Origin: Caulobacter vibrioides
Lineage (GTDB): Bacteria > Pseudomonadota > Alphaproteobacteria > Caulobacterales > Caulobacteraceae
NCBI RefSeq assembly: GCF_002858865.1
Contig: NZ_PJRR01000015.1
Span: 46,349 to 110,348, forward strand
Direction: 5' to 3'
DNA: 64,000 nt
In this document: positions 1-8,202 of the stretch, piece by piece
Layout: every line of letters starts with the position of its first letter
How positions within the stretch are numbered: position 1 is the first letter of the stretch
Notes under the pieces: generated by a model
What the model was told of the DNA's origin: nothing
Seen by the model: only the letters and a program-made list of their open reading frames with translations
Databases searched by the model: none
Position numbers and translations under genes: made by a program

Positions 1-381
1 CGCGATCCACAGGCCCGCCGCCAGCCGCAGCACGCGCGCCCGCAAGAGGTCCATGGCCCAGACCACCATGCCGATCGACCAGATGGCGGACGCGATCATG
101 TAGGACGCCTCGCCGAACACCTCGGCAGGCGAGGTGCGCACCAGCAGGACGCCCAGGATCGCCAGGACGAAGCCCGCAAGGCCCAGCGGGCCCGTGGCGC
201 GGGCGGTCAGGGCCCGCGCGCCCAGCATGCCGATCAGCAGCAGAAGATCGATCAGCGTGTAGACGAGATGCGGCTGGGGCTCGACCAGGCGCGGGTAGAT
301 CAGGAAGGGCGCGACGACGTCTATCGCCACGCCCAGCAGCACCGCCACGCCCGCGAGGCGCAGCGTGGTGGCCCGCTCCAT
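1..381 (-). CDS. Integral membrane protein, partial (N-terminal 127 residues)
   Basis: The reading frame is open from an ATG at 381 to the window edge, so the C-terminus is missing. The translation is rich in Leu, Ile, Val and Ala, with about four predicted membrane segments separated by short charged turns. I do not recognise the family and assign no function. Its ATG overlaps the TGA of the upstream SDR gene in a TGATG arrangement (379-383), so the two are probably translationally coupled and co-transcribed. Confidence 0.7.
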   Translation of the reverse strand, partial: MERATTLRLAGVAVLLGVAIDVVAPFLIYPRLVEPQPHLVYTLIDLLLLIGMLGARALTARATGPLGLAGFVLAILGVLLVRTSPAEVFGEASYMIASAIWSIGMVVWAMDLLRARVLRLAAGLWIA

Positions 382-1352
382 CAGGCGCCGGCCCCGACGA
401 TGTCGACCGACAGATCCCAGAGCCGATCGGCGGCCTCGGGGTCCAGGGCGTGCGGCATCACGCCGGTCCAGGGGTTTTCCTTGCTCCAGGGCAGCGCCTG
501 GTTGCAGTCCTCCAGATAGAGCCCGCCGACGCCCTCGAGCTCGCTTCCGACCGCCGCCCAGACGCTGGTGGCCGCGCCTTGTTCGGTCGTCTTGAAACCC
601 TCGCGCGGCTGGTCGTTCTCATCCAACCAGCCCAGAGCGCGCTGCTCCTCGATCGGCAGGTGGCGTTGCAGCGGGGTCAAGATGCCGCCCGGCATCACGG
701 CGTTGGCGTGGACGCCCTGATCCTTGAAGCGCTTGTCGAAGCCCACCGCGAACAGGCTGTTGGCGGTCTTGGCCTGGCCATAGGCTTCCCACTTTTCGTA
801 GGGGCGGGTGGTGTAGTTGGGATCGTCGAAATGGATCCCCGAGCGTCGGTGGCCGATCGACGACAAGGACACCAGCCGCGAAGGCTTGCCGCTGGCCTTG
901 GCGCCGGCGATCAGGTTCGGGGCCAGCAGCAACGACAGCAGGAAATGGCCCAGATGGTTGGTGCCGAACTGCATCTCGAAGCCGTCGGCGGTGCGCATCA
1001 GCGGACTGGCCATGACGGCGGCGTTGTTGATCAGGATGTCGATCCGCCGATCGCCCCAGACATTGGCGAAGTGACGGATGGCCTCAAGGTTGGAGAGATC
1101 CAGCATGCCGAAGCTGACCCGCTTGGACCCGGCCTCTTCATTGATGGCGTTGGCGACCTCTTCGCCCAGCTCCGGCTTGCGGGCGGCGATGATCACTTCG
1201 GCGCCCGCCAGGGCCAGGGCGCGGGCGGTCTCCACCCCGATGCCGGTGGCCGCGCCGGTGACGATCGCCACGCGACCTGAAAGGTCATGCCCGGCGACAA
1301 CCTCACGCGCCGTCGACTTGGCCCCAAAGGCCGATGTGATCCGTCCGCTCAT
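381..1352 (-). CDS. SDR-family NAD(P)-dependent oxidoreductase
   Basis: This 323-residue protein is a classical short-chain dehydrogenase/reductase with a Rossmann fold. Visible motifs are the TGAATGIG dinucleotide loop near residue 32, the NNAA motif near 109, an active-site Ser in LVSLSSIGH and the catalytic YGQAK near 195. The length and the FGTNHLGHF segment resemble the retinol-dehydrogenase/WWOX-like branch, but the substrate cannot be read from sequence. A GGGAGG ribosome-binding site precedes the ATG. It is the first gene of a probable two-gene unit with the membrane protein that overlaps its stop codon. Confidence 0.9.
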   Translation of the reverse strand: MSGRITSAFGAKSTAREVVAGHDLSGRVAIVTGAATGIGVETARALALAGAEVIIAARKPELGEEVANAINEEAGSKRVSFGMLDLSNLEAIRHFANVWGDRRIDILINNAAVMASPLMRTADGFEMQFGTNHLGHFLLSLLLAPNLIAGAKASGKPSRLVSLSSIGHRRSGIHFDDPNYTTRPYEKWEAYGQAKTANSLFAVGFDKRFKDQGVHANAVMPGGILTPLQRHLPIEEQRALGWLDENDQPREGFKTTEQGAATSVWAAVGSELEGVGGLYLEDCNQALPWSKENPWTGVMPHALDPEAADRLWDLSVDIVGAGA

Positions 1353-1388
1353 GCCCGCTTCCTCCCGCTTGTTGTTATGTCGGCTAGG

Positions 1389-1805
1389 CTACATCTGGAT
1401 CGCGCAAATCCCCAGAGCGATCGCAAGGCACAGCGGACCGTAGGCGCGCCGGTTCAGACGCCAGAACGGCGTGCCCTCGGCATAGCGGAAGATCCGCGGA
1501 ACATAGGTGGCCGCGCCGCGCGCGGCAAAGACGGCGAACAGCGCCCAGCGGCCGGCGTCCAGCCAGGGCTCCAGGGGCGTAGGCGGCCAGACCGAAGCCA
1601 GAACCAGCGCCCCGCCCGCCAGGAGCGCCAGGGCCACGGCGACGCAGGCCAGAAGGCTCGGCGCCTTCATGTCGCGCGTGCGGCCCACCACATGCTCGAC
1701 CAGCGAGGCCTCGTCATGGCCGGGCCACCGCCCGCCGAACGCCCAGTAGAGATGGACGCCCGCGAGCAGGAAAAAGACCCCGGTCAGCAGCAGGGTCAGC
1801 AGCAC
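1389..1805 (-). CDS. DUF3995 family membrane protein
   Basis: This 138-residue protein has four hydrophobic segments and the N-terminal HLYWAFGG signature of the DUF3995 family of small inner-membrane proteins of unknown function. The start is GTG, only three bases after the stop codon of the enoyl-CoA hydratase gene, so it is likely co-translated as the last gene of the MarR/hydratase operon. No catalytic residues are evident. An ATG start is not available nearby, which supports the GTG. Confidence 0.75.
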   Translation of the reverse strand: MLLTLLLTGVFFLLAGVHLYWAFGGRWPGHDEASLVEHVVGRTRDMKAPSLLACVAVALALLAGGALVLASVWPPTPLEPWLDAGRWALFAVFAARGAATYVPRIFRYAEGTPFWRLNRRAYGPLCLAIALGICAIQM

Positions 1806-1808
1806 GGC

Positions 1809-2579
1809 CTAGCCGGCCTTGCTGAAGTCGGGCGCGCGGCGTTCGGCGAAGGCCATGAAGGCTTCGCGGGCCTCGGCGGTCTGCAGACGCGCGGCGAACT
1901 CCGCGCCCTCGGTGTCCATCAGCTGGGCGATCTTGTCGGCGTCGCGCATCAGCCGCTTGGTCACGGTCAGCGCGCCCAGCGGACGCTTGGCCAGCTGGTC
2001 GGCGGCGGTGCGAGCCCGGGCGCGCAGATCGCCCTGCTCCACAAGCGCGTTGGCCAGGCCCCAGGCCACCGCCGTGGCGCCGTCCACCGCCTCGCCGAGG
2101 GCGAACATGGCGTAGGCGCGGGCGTGGCCCACCCGCGCCGGCAGCAGCCAGCTGGACGCGGCCTCCGGCACCAGGGCCAGGTTGACGAACGGGGTGGTCA
2201 GGCGCGCGTCGGGGCTGACGAACACCAGGTCGCAGTGCAGGAGCATGGTGGTCCCCACGCCGACCGCCTGGCCCTGCACGGCCGCGACCAGCGGTCGGGT
2301 GGCGTGGGCCAGGGCCTTCAGGAACCGGGTCACGTGCCGCTCGCCGCTGAAGGCGCCGGTGGCCTGGGCGGCGAAGTCCTGCAGGTCGTTGCCGGCGGTG
2401 AAGCTGTCGCCATCGCCCTGGAAGACCACCACACGGATGGTCGGATCCTTTTCGGCCGCCTCCAGGCTGTCGGCCAGTACGCCGTACATCGCGTTGGAGA
2501 GCGCGTTCTTCTTTTCCGGGCGCGCCAGGGTGAGGGTCATCACGCCGGCGTCGATCTGCACCGTCACATGGTCGGTCAT
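1809..2579 (-). CDS. Enoyl-CoA hydratase/isomerase (crotonase superfamily)
   Basis: This 256-residue crotonase-fold protein would act on acyl-CoA thioesters, probably in fatty- or aromatic-acid beta-oxidation. The CoA/oxyanion-hole regions are visible as SFTAGNDLQDF (about residues 59-69) and AVQGQAVGVGTTM (about 99-111). The second acidic region reads NLALVPEAASS, which resembles the isomerase (PECI-like) branch more than hydratases with two catalytic Glu. Its ATG overlaps the stop of the upstream marR gene in ATGA (2576-2579), so it is very likely controlled by that repressor. The usual length for the family is about 255-260. Confidence 0.88.
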   Translation of the reverse strand: MTDHVTVQIDAGVMTLTLARPEKKNALSNAMYGVLADSLEAAEKDPTIRVVVFQGDGDSFTAGNDLQDFAAQATGAFSGERHVTRFLKALAHATRPLVAAVQGQAVGVGTTMLLHCDLVFVSPDARLTTPFVNLALVPEAASSWLLPARVGHARAYAMFALGEAVDGATAVAWGLANALVEQGDLRARARTAADQLAKRPLGALTVTKRLMRDADKIAQLMDTEGAEFAARLQTAEAREAFMAFAERRAPDFSKAG

Positions 2580-3019
2580 TGCGGGTCTCCCTTGGGGAAC
2601 TTGGTCTGCAGACTGGCGAGCCAGCGCGAGACCACGCTGATTTCCTCGTCCGTGAAGCCTTCGGTCAGCTGGGCGTTGACGCCGCGAAGCCCGGCCTTGG
2701 CCGTATCGCGCGCGGCGCGGCCCTTGTCGGTCAGGTGCAGGTGCATGGCGCGGCCGTCCTTGGCGTCGGCGCGGCGCTCGACCAGCTCGGCCCGGGCCAT
2801 GCGGTCGATCAGGCCGGTCATGGCCGAGGGGGCCAGATCGAGGGCGTCGGCCGCCTCGCCGATCAAGGCGCCGTCCCGCTCGCCGAGAAAGAACAGCACG
2901 CCCGACTGCGCGGCGGTCAGCCCGCCCTCGGCCGCCATGCGCCCCTCGATCCAACGCTGCACGCGCCGGTGTCCGGCGTTCAGCAGAAAGACCAGTCGAC
3001 GGTTGGGCGGCGTGGACAT
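2576..3019 (-). CDS. MarR family transcriptional regulator
   Basis: This 147-residue winged-helix regulator has the MarR layout: an N-terminal dimer helix, the recognition helix around LAPSAMTGLIDRM, and the wing DGRAMHLHLTDKGR. It is first in an operon with a crotonase and a DUF3995 protein. A near-perfect palindrome lies 14-29 bases upstream of its start, which suggests autoregulation, perhaps relieved by an acyl-CoA or aromatic ligand. The ligand is inference from the neighbouring crotonase only. Confidence 0.9.
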   Translation of the reverse strand: MSTPPNRRLVFLLNAGHRRVQRWIEGRMAAEGGLTAAQSGVLFFLGERDGALIGEAADALDLAPSAMTGLIDRMARAELVERRADAKDGRAMHLHLTDKGRAARDTAKAGLRGVNAQLTEGFTDEEISVVSRWLASLQTKFPKGDPQ

Positions 3020-3032
3020 GCGCCAACCGTAT

Positions 3033-3048
3033 ATTTCACATGCGAAAT
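3033..3048. promoter_or_regulatory. Candidate MarR operator palindrome
   Basis: ATTTCACATGCGAAAT is a 16-base inverted repeat with seven of eight positions matched, centred 3040/3041 just upstream of the marR start. MarR proteins usually bind palindromes of this size across their own promoter. The assignment is by position and symmetry only. Confidence 0.5.
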
Positions 3049-3063
3049 GTCAAACGATCGTTT

Positions 3064-4161
3064 TTAGACTTCGCTAGAATTCGCCGCGTACCAGGCCACC
3101 CCGTCGCCATCGACCTCGCGCTTCACCCGTCCGCGCCGGATCAGGCAGTTGAGGTGGGCCAGGGCCTCGCCGGTCGCCATGCCCAGGAGGTCAGGCCCGA
3201 TGGGACGCGCGAACAGCGCGCCGAAGGTGTCGACCACGCGCTTGCGCTCGGAAAGCTTCTTCTCCAGCCGGGCCAGGCCCCGCTCGTGGCCGGAGATCAG
3301 GGCGTCGATGCGGGTGTGCAGGCCCTCGAAGGGATCGTTGTGCGCCGGCAGCACGATCACCTCGTCGGGCACGGTCGCCTTGACCTTGGCCAGGGAGCGC
3401 AGCCAGTCCGACAGCGGATCAGCGTCCGGTTCGGTCGGGAACACCGACACATTCGACGAGATACGCGGCAGCACCTGGTCGCCCGAGATCAACAGCTTGA
3501 GTTCCGGGCACCACAGGCAGGCGTGATCGGGCGAATGGCCTTGCCCGGTGACCACGCGCCAGGTGCGGCCGCCGATGTCGAACTCCTCGCCGTCGCTCAG
3601 GCGGCGATAGCTGTCGGGCAGGGCGTAGATCGCCTTGCCGAAGCCGCCGAAGCGGGCCTTGTAGTTCTCGATCGCGTCCTCGTCCCAGCCGGCGGCGCGG
3701 AAGAACCGCACCCCGTCTTCCGGGGCCTCGCGGCCGGTGTCGGCCACCAGCATCCGGCACTGGAAGTATTCCAGGCGGGTCATCCACAGCCGGCAGTCGA
3801 ACTTGCGCGTCATCCAGCCGGCCAGGCCGATATGGTCCGGATGCAGGTGGGTGACGATCACGCGGGTGATCGGCTTGCCGCCCAACGCCTCGGCGAAGGC
3901 GGCGCGCCAGGCCTGGCTGGTCTCGCGGGTCTGGACGCCGGTGTCGACCACCGCCCAGCCCTCGCCGTCCTCGATGGCCCAGACGTTGATGAACTGAAGC
4001 GAGCCGCCCAGCGGCATGCGCAGCCACAGAACGCCGGGCGCGACCTCGACCGCCTGGCCAGAGCCCTGCTCCGGCGCCGTCTCGAAGGGATAGACGAGTC
4101 GTCCGGCCTTCTTCGGTTCCGACACCGATTCTGTCGTGTCGTCTTCGAACCCGTCGCGCAT
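3064..4161 (-). CDS. Metallo-beta-lactamase-fold hydrolase
   Basis: This 365-residue protein has the MBL zinc motif THLHPDHIG (near residue 109), a second ligand region in TGQGHSPDHACLW, the Asp in LISGDQVLP and a final His in VLPAHNDPF. A winged-helix-like C-terminal segment follows (LAHLNCLIRRGRV), as in LACTB2/MBL hydrolases with a DUF4777-type or winged tail. The substrate is unknown; thioesters or other hydrolysable metabolites are typical. The start at 4161 is chosen because GGAGGGAGTGAA lies directly upstream and the family begins about here. Longer forms to 4500 would run into the upstream region of the divergent gene. Confidence 0.85.
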   Translation of the reverse strand: MRDGFEDDTTESVSEPKKAGRLVYPFETAPEQGSGQAVEVAPGVLWLRMPLGGSLQFINVWAIEDGEGWAVVDTGVQTRETSQAWRAAFAEALGGKPITRVIVTHLHPDHIGLAGWMTRKFDCRLWMTRLEYFQCRMLVADTGREAPEDGVRFFRAAGWDEDAIENYKARFGGFGKAIYALPDSYRRLSDGEEFDIGGRTWRVVTGQGHSPDHACLWCPELKLLISGDQVLPRISSNVSVFPTEPDADPLSDWLRSLAKVKATVPDEVIVLPAHNDPFEGLHTRIDALISGHERGLARLEKKLSERKRVVDTFGALFARPIGPDLLGMATGEALAHLNCLIRRGRVKREVDGDGVAWYAANSSEV

Positions 4162-4324
4162 TTCACTCCCTCCGCGCGCCCTTTGACCGACGCTTATTCC
4201 GGATCTTACCCATTTTTTGCCCCTGGGGGCCGTCACGATCACGCCTAGGTCGGAGGGCATCTTGACCCCCGATGCAAGCACGCGCTTATGTCCGCGCGAG
4301 GAATCCACCCAGGAGATGTATCCC

Positions 4325-5674
4325 ATGAGGCCTTTCGCGATCGGCCTGACGGCCGCCCTCGCGGTCGCCGTACTCGTTCCGTCCGCCGTCATTTCGGCGC
4401 AGAAGGAACAGAAGGGCAAGCCCGCCATCGACGCCAAGGCGCGTGAAGCGGGCATGAAGGAAGCGCCGGCCATCATGCAGGCCAGCGGCGCCAGCTGCAC
4501 CGTGTCGGACGCTCGCTATATCGGCGAGGACAAGAAGGCGGGCGCCAAGTACTTCGAAGTCGCGTGTAACGAAGGCATGGGCTTCGCGCTCGTCGCCAAG
4601 AAGGACACCGCGCCGCAAGTCTATAGCTGCCTCGAGTCGAGCCAGCCGGGTCCGGACGGCAAGGTCGGCGGTCTGGCCTGTATCCTGCCCGGCAACGCCA
4701 ACCCCGGCGCGGGCCTCGACGCCTACGTCAAGAAGGGCGGCGCCTCGTGCGAGATCGAGAACACCCGCGCCATCGGCACGGGCGCCAAGAACTCGTACTT
4801 CGAAGTCGCCTGTAAGGGCGGCGCGGGCTATGTCGTCCAGACCACCGCGCCGATGAACATCGGCGGCGAAGTCGCGGTCAACAGCTGCCTGCTGTACGAA
4901 GAAGGCGGCAATGTCAGCTGCAAGCTGACCAACCGTCAGACCCAGCTCCAAATCGTCGACACGCTGAACACGGCCGCTGCGGCCGCCGGCACCAAGTGCG
5001 CGATCAAGGACAAGCGCTACGTCCTCAGCACCAAGGCCGACAACTACTTCGAAGTCGCCTGCGAAGACGGCAAGGGCTACATGTACCAGCAGACCTCGGC
5101 CACCGGGGCCTTCAACCGCGCCATCCCGTGCGCCCAAGCCGGCTTCGTCGGCGGCGGCTGCACCATGACCGACGCGGTGGCCGCTCAGACCGAGCAAGCC
5201 GGCTTCTACAGCAAGCTGGCCGGCAAGGCCGGTTTCACCTGCGACGTCGAGAAGTACGGCCTGCTGCCGACGAACGACCCGAAGAAGGAAATCGTCGAGC
5301 TGAAGTGCAAGGGCAGCGACGTCGGCGGCATCGCCGTATTCACCGCCACCGACGGCAAGGTCTTTGACTGCCTGACCGCCGAGATGAACGGCTTCCGCTG
5401 CTCGTTCACCAAGAAGGACACGCAGTACGCCCGCCTGACCAAGGATCTGATCGGCTTCAACAAGGCCTCGTGCCAGGTCTCGGACGCCCGCATCATCGGT
5501 TCGACCGACACCGAGGGCTTCATCGAAGTGGCCTGCTCGGACGGCCTGCCGGGCTGGGTCCTGGGCTATCCGATCGGCGTGGCCAAGCCGGCCGCCAAGG
5601 AGTTCCTGTCCTGCACGCAGGCCAAGGGCATCGGCGGCGGCTGCAAGCTGCCGACCAACAAGCCGAAGGCCTGA
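4325..5674 (+). CDS. Secreted protein with five tandem cysteine repeats
   Basis: This 449-residue exported protein has a Sec signal peptide (cleavage likely after VISA, residue 25). It then carries five repeats of about 80 residues beginning with Cys58, Cys142, Cys225, Cys306 and Cys383. Each repeat follows the pattern C-x5-R-x-[IV]..., YFEVAC, a Gly-rich turn, and two further Cys, giving about four Cys per repeat and probably two disulfides each. The fourth repeat is the most diverged. I do not recognise a named family and propose no function. The ATG at 4325 is chosen because AGGAG (4311-4315) touches the ATG at 4316 with no spacing, but is correctly placed for 4325. A strong terminator follows, and the gene appears monocistronic. 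Confidence 0.85.
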   Translation: MRPFAIGLTAALAVAVLVPSAVISAQKEQKGKPAIDAKAREAGMKEAPAIMQASGASCTVSDARYIGEDKKAGAKYFEVACNEGMGFALVAKKDTAPQVYSCLESSQPGPDGKVGGLACILPGNANPGAGLDAYVKKGGASCEIENTRAIGTGAKNSYFEVACKGGAGYVVQTTAPMNIGGEVAVNSCLLYEEGGNVSCKLTNRQTQLQIVDTLNTAAAAAGTKCAIKDKRYVLSTKADNYFEVACEDGKGYMYQQTSATGAFNRAIPCAQAGFVGGGCTMTDAVAAQTEQAGFYSKLAGKAGFTCDVEKYGLLPTNDPKKEIVELKCKGSDVGGIAVFTATDGKVFDCLTAEMNGFRCSFTKKDTQYARLTKDLIGFNKASCQVSDARIIGSTDTEGFIEVACSDGLPGWVLGYPIGVAKPAAKEFLSCTQAKGIGGGCKLPTNKPKA

Positions 5675-5699
5675 TCCAGGTCACGGCCTGACAAAAAAG

Positions 5700-5735
5700 A
5701 GCCCGCCCGGAGCGATCCGGGCGGGCTTTTTCTTT
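5700..5735. terminator. Bidirectional intrinsic terminator
   Basis: A ten-base GC stem (5701-5710 with 5717-5726) and a six-base loop are followed by TTTTTCTTT on the plus strand. A run of A on the other side makes it usable for the convergent minus-strand gene ending at 5766. Confidence 0.9.
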
Positions 5736-5765
5736 GGGCGGAGAGGGGGCGAAGAGCCCCCCCCC

Positions 5766-7304
5766 CTACATCGCCGCTTCGATCAGGCGCGGACCCGGCG
5801 TGGCCATGGCCCGGGCGAAGGCCTCGTCGAAGGCCTCGGCGGTGGCGACGCGCTCGGCGACCATGCCCAGGCCTTCGGCGAGCTTCACCCAATCGATGCG
5901 CGGATCGCCCAGGTCCAGCAGCTTCGCGGCGGCGGGACCCGGATTGCCGGCGCCTGTGCGGCCCAGCTCAATGCCGAGGATGCGGTAGGCGTGGTTGGCG
6001 AAGACCACCACGGTCACGTCCAGCTTTTCGCGGACCACCGTCCAGAGGCCCTGGACCGTGTACATGCCCGCGCCGTCGCCGGTGAGCGCCAGGACCTTGC
6101 GGTCCGGACAGGCCACCGCCGCGCCGATCGCCAGCGGGATCCCCTGGCCGATCGCGCCGCCGGTCAAAGACAGCCAGTCATGCGCCCGGGCGGCCTTGGT
6201 CTGGGTGAAGATCGGCAGGCCCGCTGTCACCGCGTCATCCGAGATGATCGTATCCGTGGGCATATGCCGCGCGATCGCCGCGCCGATCGCCCAGGCGTCC
6301 AGGCGTCCGGCCGGCGCATCAGGCGCGGCATAGGTCTCGACGGAGCCGGCGGCGGGCGCGCCCAGCGCGTCGGCCAGGGCGTTCAGCGCGGCGGCCGCAT
6401 CGACCTCGCGACCGCACAGGGTTTCGACCGAACAGCCCTCAGGCACCAGCACACTAGGACGGTCGGGATAGGCGAAGAAGGCGACCGGGGTCTGGGTGGC
6501 GACCAGCACCATCAGGTCGACGCCGTCGAGGTCCTTCAGGGCCAGCTCGCCGAAATAGGGCAGCTTGTCGGGACGGAAACGGCCCTCGCCCCGCGCCTGG
6601 CGGGCGGTGAAGGTGTCGGTCAGCACCCGCACGCCGTGGGCGGCCAGCCGCCCGGCCGCCGCCAGCGCCGCCTCGCCACAGGCGCCCGAGCCCAGCAACA
6701 GCACCGGCTTGGTCGCACCGCCCAGCGCCTTGGCGACGGCCTCGACCGACGCCGCATCGGGCGCGGCGAAGGCGGGCGGCGTCACCACCGGTCCCTTGAC
6801 CGTGGCTTCGTTCCAGGCCGCATCGGCGGGCAGGACGAGACAGGCGTTGCCGCCCGGCGTCCCGTAAGCGGCGATGATCGCCTCGGCGGCCAACGGCCCG
6901 ACGCTGTCGGCGGTCTCGGCCGACTTGACCCAGACAGAGTTGGGCGCAGCCAGGGCGGCGATGTCGCTATTGAGCGGCGCGTCGAAGTCGCGGTGATAGG
7001 TGGCGTGGTCGCCGATCACATTGACCACCGGCGTGAAGGCGCGGCGGGCGTTGTGCAGATTGGCCGCGCCGTTGGCGTAGCCGGGTCCCAGGTGCAGCAG
7101 GGTGCAGGCGGGCTTACCGGCCATCCGCCCATAGCCGTCGGCCGCGCCGGTCGCCACGCCCTCGAACAGGCAAAGCACGCTGCGCATGCGCGGCTCGCGG
7201 TCCAGGGCCGAGACGAACTGCATCTCGCTGGTGCCGGGATTGGCGAAACAGGCGGTCACGCCGTTGTCGGCCAGGGTGGTGATCAGGGCGTCCGCGCCGT
7301 TCAT
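5766..7304 (-). CDS. Thiamine-diphosphate-dependent enzyme (acetolactate synthase/benzoylformate decarboxylase-like)
   Basis: This 512-residue protein has the three-domain ThDP layout. The N-terminal PYR domain carries the conserved Glu in CLFEGVATGAADGYGRM (near residue 48). A central domain follows, and then the PP domain with the GDGAGMYTVQGLW motif that binds Mg-ThDP. It lacks a neighbouring small regulatory subunit, so biosynthetic acetolactate synthase is unlikely. Related proteins decarboxylate 2-oxo acids. The ATG at 7304 follows GGAGAAGACC. Longer forms upstream have no support. Confidence 0.85.
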   Translation of the reverse strand: MNGADALITTLADNGVTACFANPGTSEMQFVSALDREPRMRSVLCLFEGVATGAADGYGRMAGKPACTLLHLGPGYANGAANLHNARRAFTPVVNVIGDHATYHRDFDAPLNSDIAALAAPNSVWVKSAETADSVGPLAAEAIIAAYGTPGGNACLVLPADAAWNEATVKGPVVTPPAFAAPDAASVEAVAKALGGATKPVLLLGSGACGEAALAAAGRLAAHGVRVLTDTFTARQARGEGRFRPDKLPYFGELALKDLDGVDLMVLVATQTPVAFFAYPDRPSVLVPEGCSVETLCGREVDAAAALNALADALGAPAAGSVETYAAPDAPAGRLDAWAIGAAIARHMPTDTIISDDAVTAGLPIFTQTKAARAHDWLSLTGGAIGQGIPLAIGAAVACPDRKVLALTGDGAGMYTVQGLWTVVREKLDVTVVVFANHAYRILGIELGRTGAGNPGPAAAKLLDLGDPRIDWVKLAEGLGMVAERVATAEAFDEAFARAMATPGPRLIEAAM

Positions 7305-7434
7305 GGTCTTCTCCGTACCTGTGCCCCTTCCTTCCGACATTTCGCCGGCTGCGCCAACCCGGCGACGCATCAAGCCGATTGCACAAGGCGGTCGGAGCGG
7401 CGCAGTCTGCCAAAAAAAAGGGGGGAACATCGCC

Positions 7435-8112
7435 ATGTCAGGAATGAGCGCGGCCGCGCGCTGGACGCTGATTGCATCCGTGATCGCCGGGGTCAGCTAT
7501 GTCGCCAGCTGGGGCCTGACCCTGCCGCCCGGCGTCGAGACGGCGTGGAAAGGCGCGGGCGTCGGCCTCTTGGCGATCCATGCGGCGCTGCGGGCGCGAT
7601 CGCTGGACGGCTGGCTGCTGGCTGCGGTGATGGCGCTGGGGACCGGCGGCGACGTGCTGCTGGAGACTCACGGTCTCACGGTCGGCGCGATCTCGTTCCT
7701 GCTGGGACACGTCGTCGCCAGCGGCCTTTATCTTCGCCACCGCAAGGCCGTGTCTCTCGTGCCCCTAGCGCTGATTCCCGTCGTGGTCGCCGTGTCGTTC
7801 CTGCTGCCCACTGACCGCGCCGGCGCGCCGGGGATCGCGCTCTACAGCCTGTTCCTGGCGGTGATGGCCGCCGTGGCCCTGATGAGCCGGTTCCCGTTCA
7901 AGACCGTGGGCCTGGGCGCGCTGATGTTCGTGGTCTCGGACCTCTTGATCTTCGGCCGCCTGGGGCCGCTGCCCGACAACCTGGCCACGGGCCTGGGCGT
8001 CTGGGGGCTGTACTACTTCGGCCAGTTGCTGATCTGCCTGGGCGTGGCGGGGGCGCTAGCCCACCCCTCCACCGACCTCCCCGGCGAAGGCCGGGGTCCA
8101 GATTCAGCCTGA
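7435..8112 (+). CDS. YhhN-like (lysoplasmalogenase-family) membrane protein
   Basis: This 225-residue protein has about eight membrane segments and the YhhN signature acids in GDVLLE and SDLLIFGR. Family members include a eukaryotic lysoplasmalogenase (TMEM86B); the bacterial role is mostly unknown. The ATG follows GGGGGAAC. The last 13 or so codons run into one arm of a 30-base inverted repeat (8073-8102), so the C-terminal tail appears to be encoded by a repeat element and is probably not functional. Confidence 0.8.
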   Translation: MSGMSAAARWTLIASVIAGVSYVASWGLTLPPGVETAWKGAGVGLLAIHAALRARSLDGWLLAAVMALGTGGDVLLETHGLTVGAISFLLGHVVASGLYLRHRKAVSLVPLALIPVVVAVSFLLPTDRAGAPGIALYSLFLAVMAAVALMSRFPFKTVGLGALMFVVSDLLIFGRLGPLPDNLATGLGVWGLYYFGQLLICLGVAGALAHPSTDLPGEGRGPDSA

Positions 8113-8200
8113 GACTTTGGGGATGACGCGCCTACCGCCCTGACCAAGCCCGAGATGTTCACGGGTTCGATCTGGACCCCGGCCTTCGCCGGGGAGGTCG
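8073..8200. repeat. Long perfect inverted repeat (30-base arms)
   Basis: Arms 8073-8102 and 8171-8200 are exact reverse complements, separated by 68 bases. Each arm also contains an internal CCCCGGC/GCCGGGG palindrome. The left arm lies inside the end of the YhhN-like gene, and the right arm ends just before the stop of the convergent ligase gene. It resembles the REP-type palindromic repeats of GC-rich genomes and may act as a shared terminator. Confidence 0.8.
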
Positions 8201-8202
8201 GG

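Noticed and set aside
1287..3077. Plus-strand frame of 596 codons
   Set aside because: It has no domain, an Arg/Gly/Gln-rich composition, and lies opposite three well-supported minus-strand genes.
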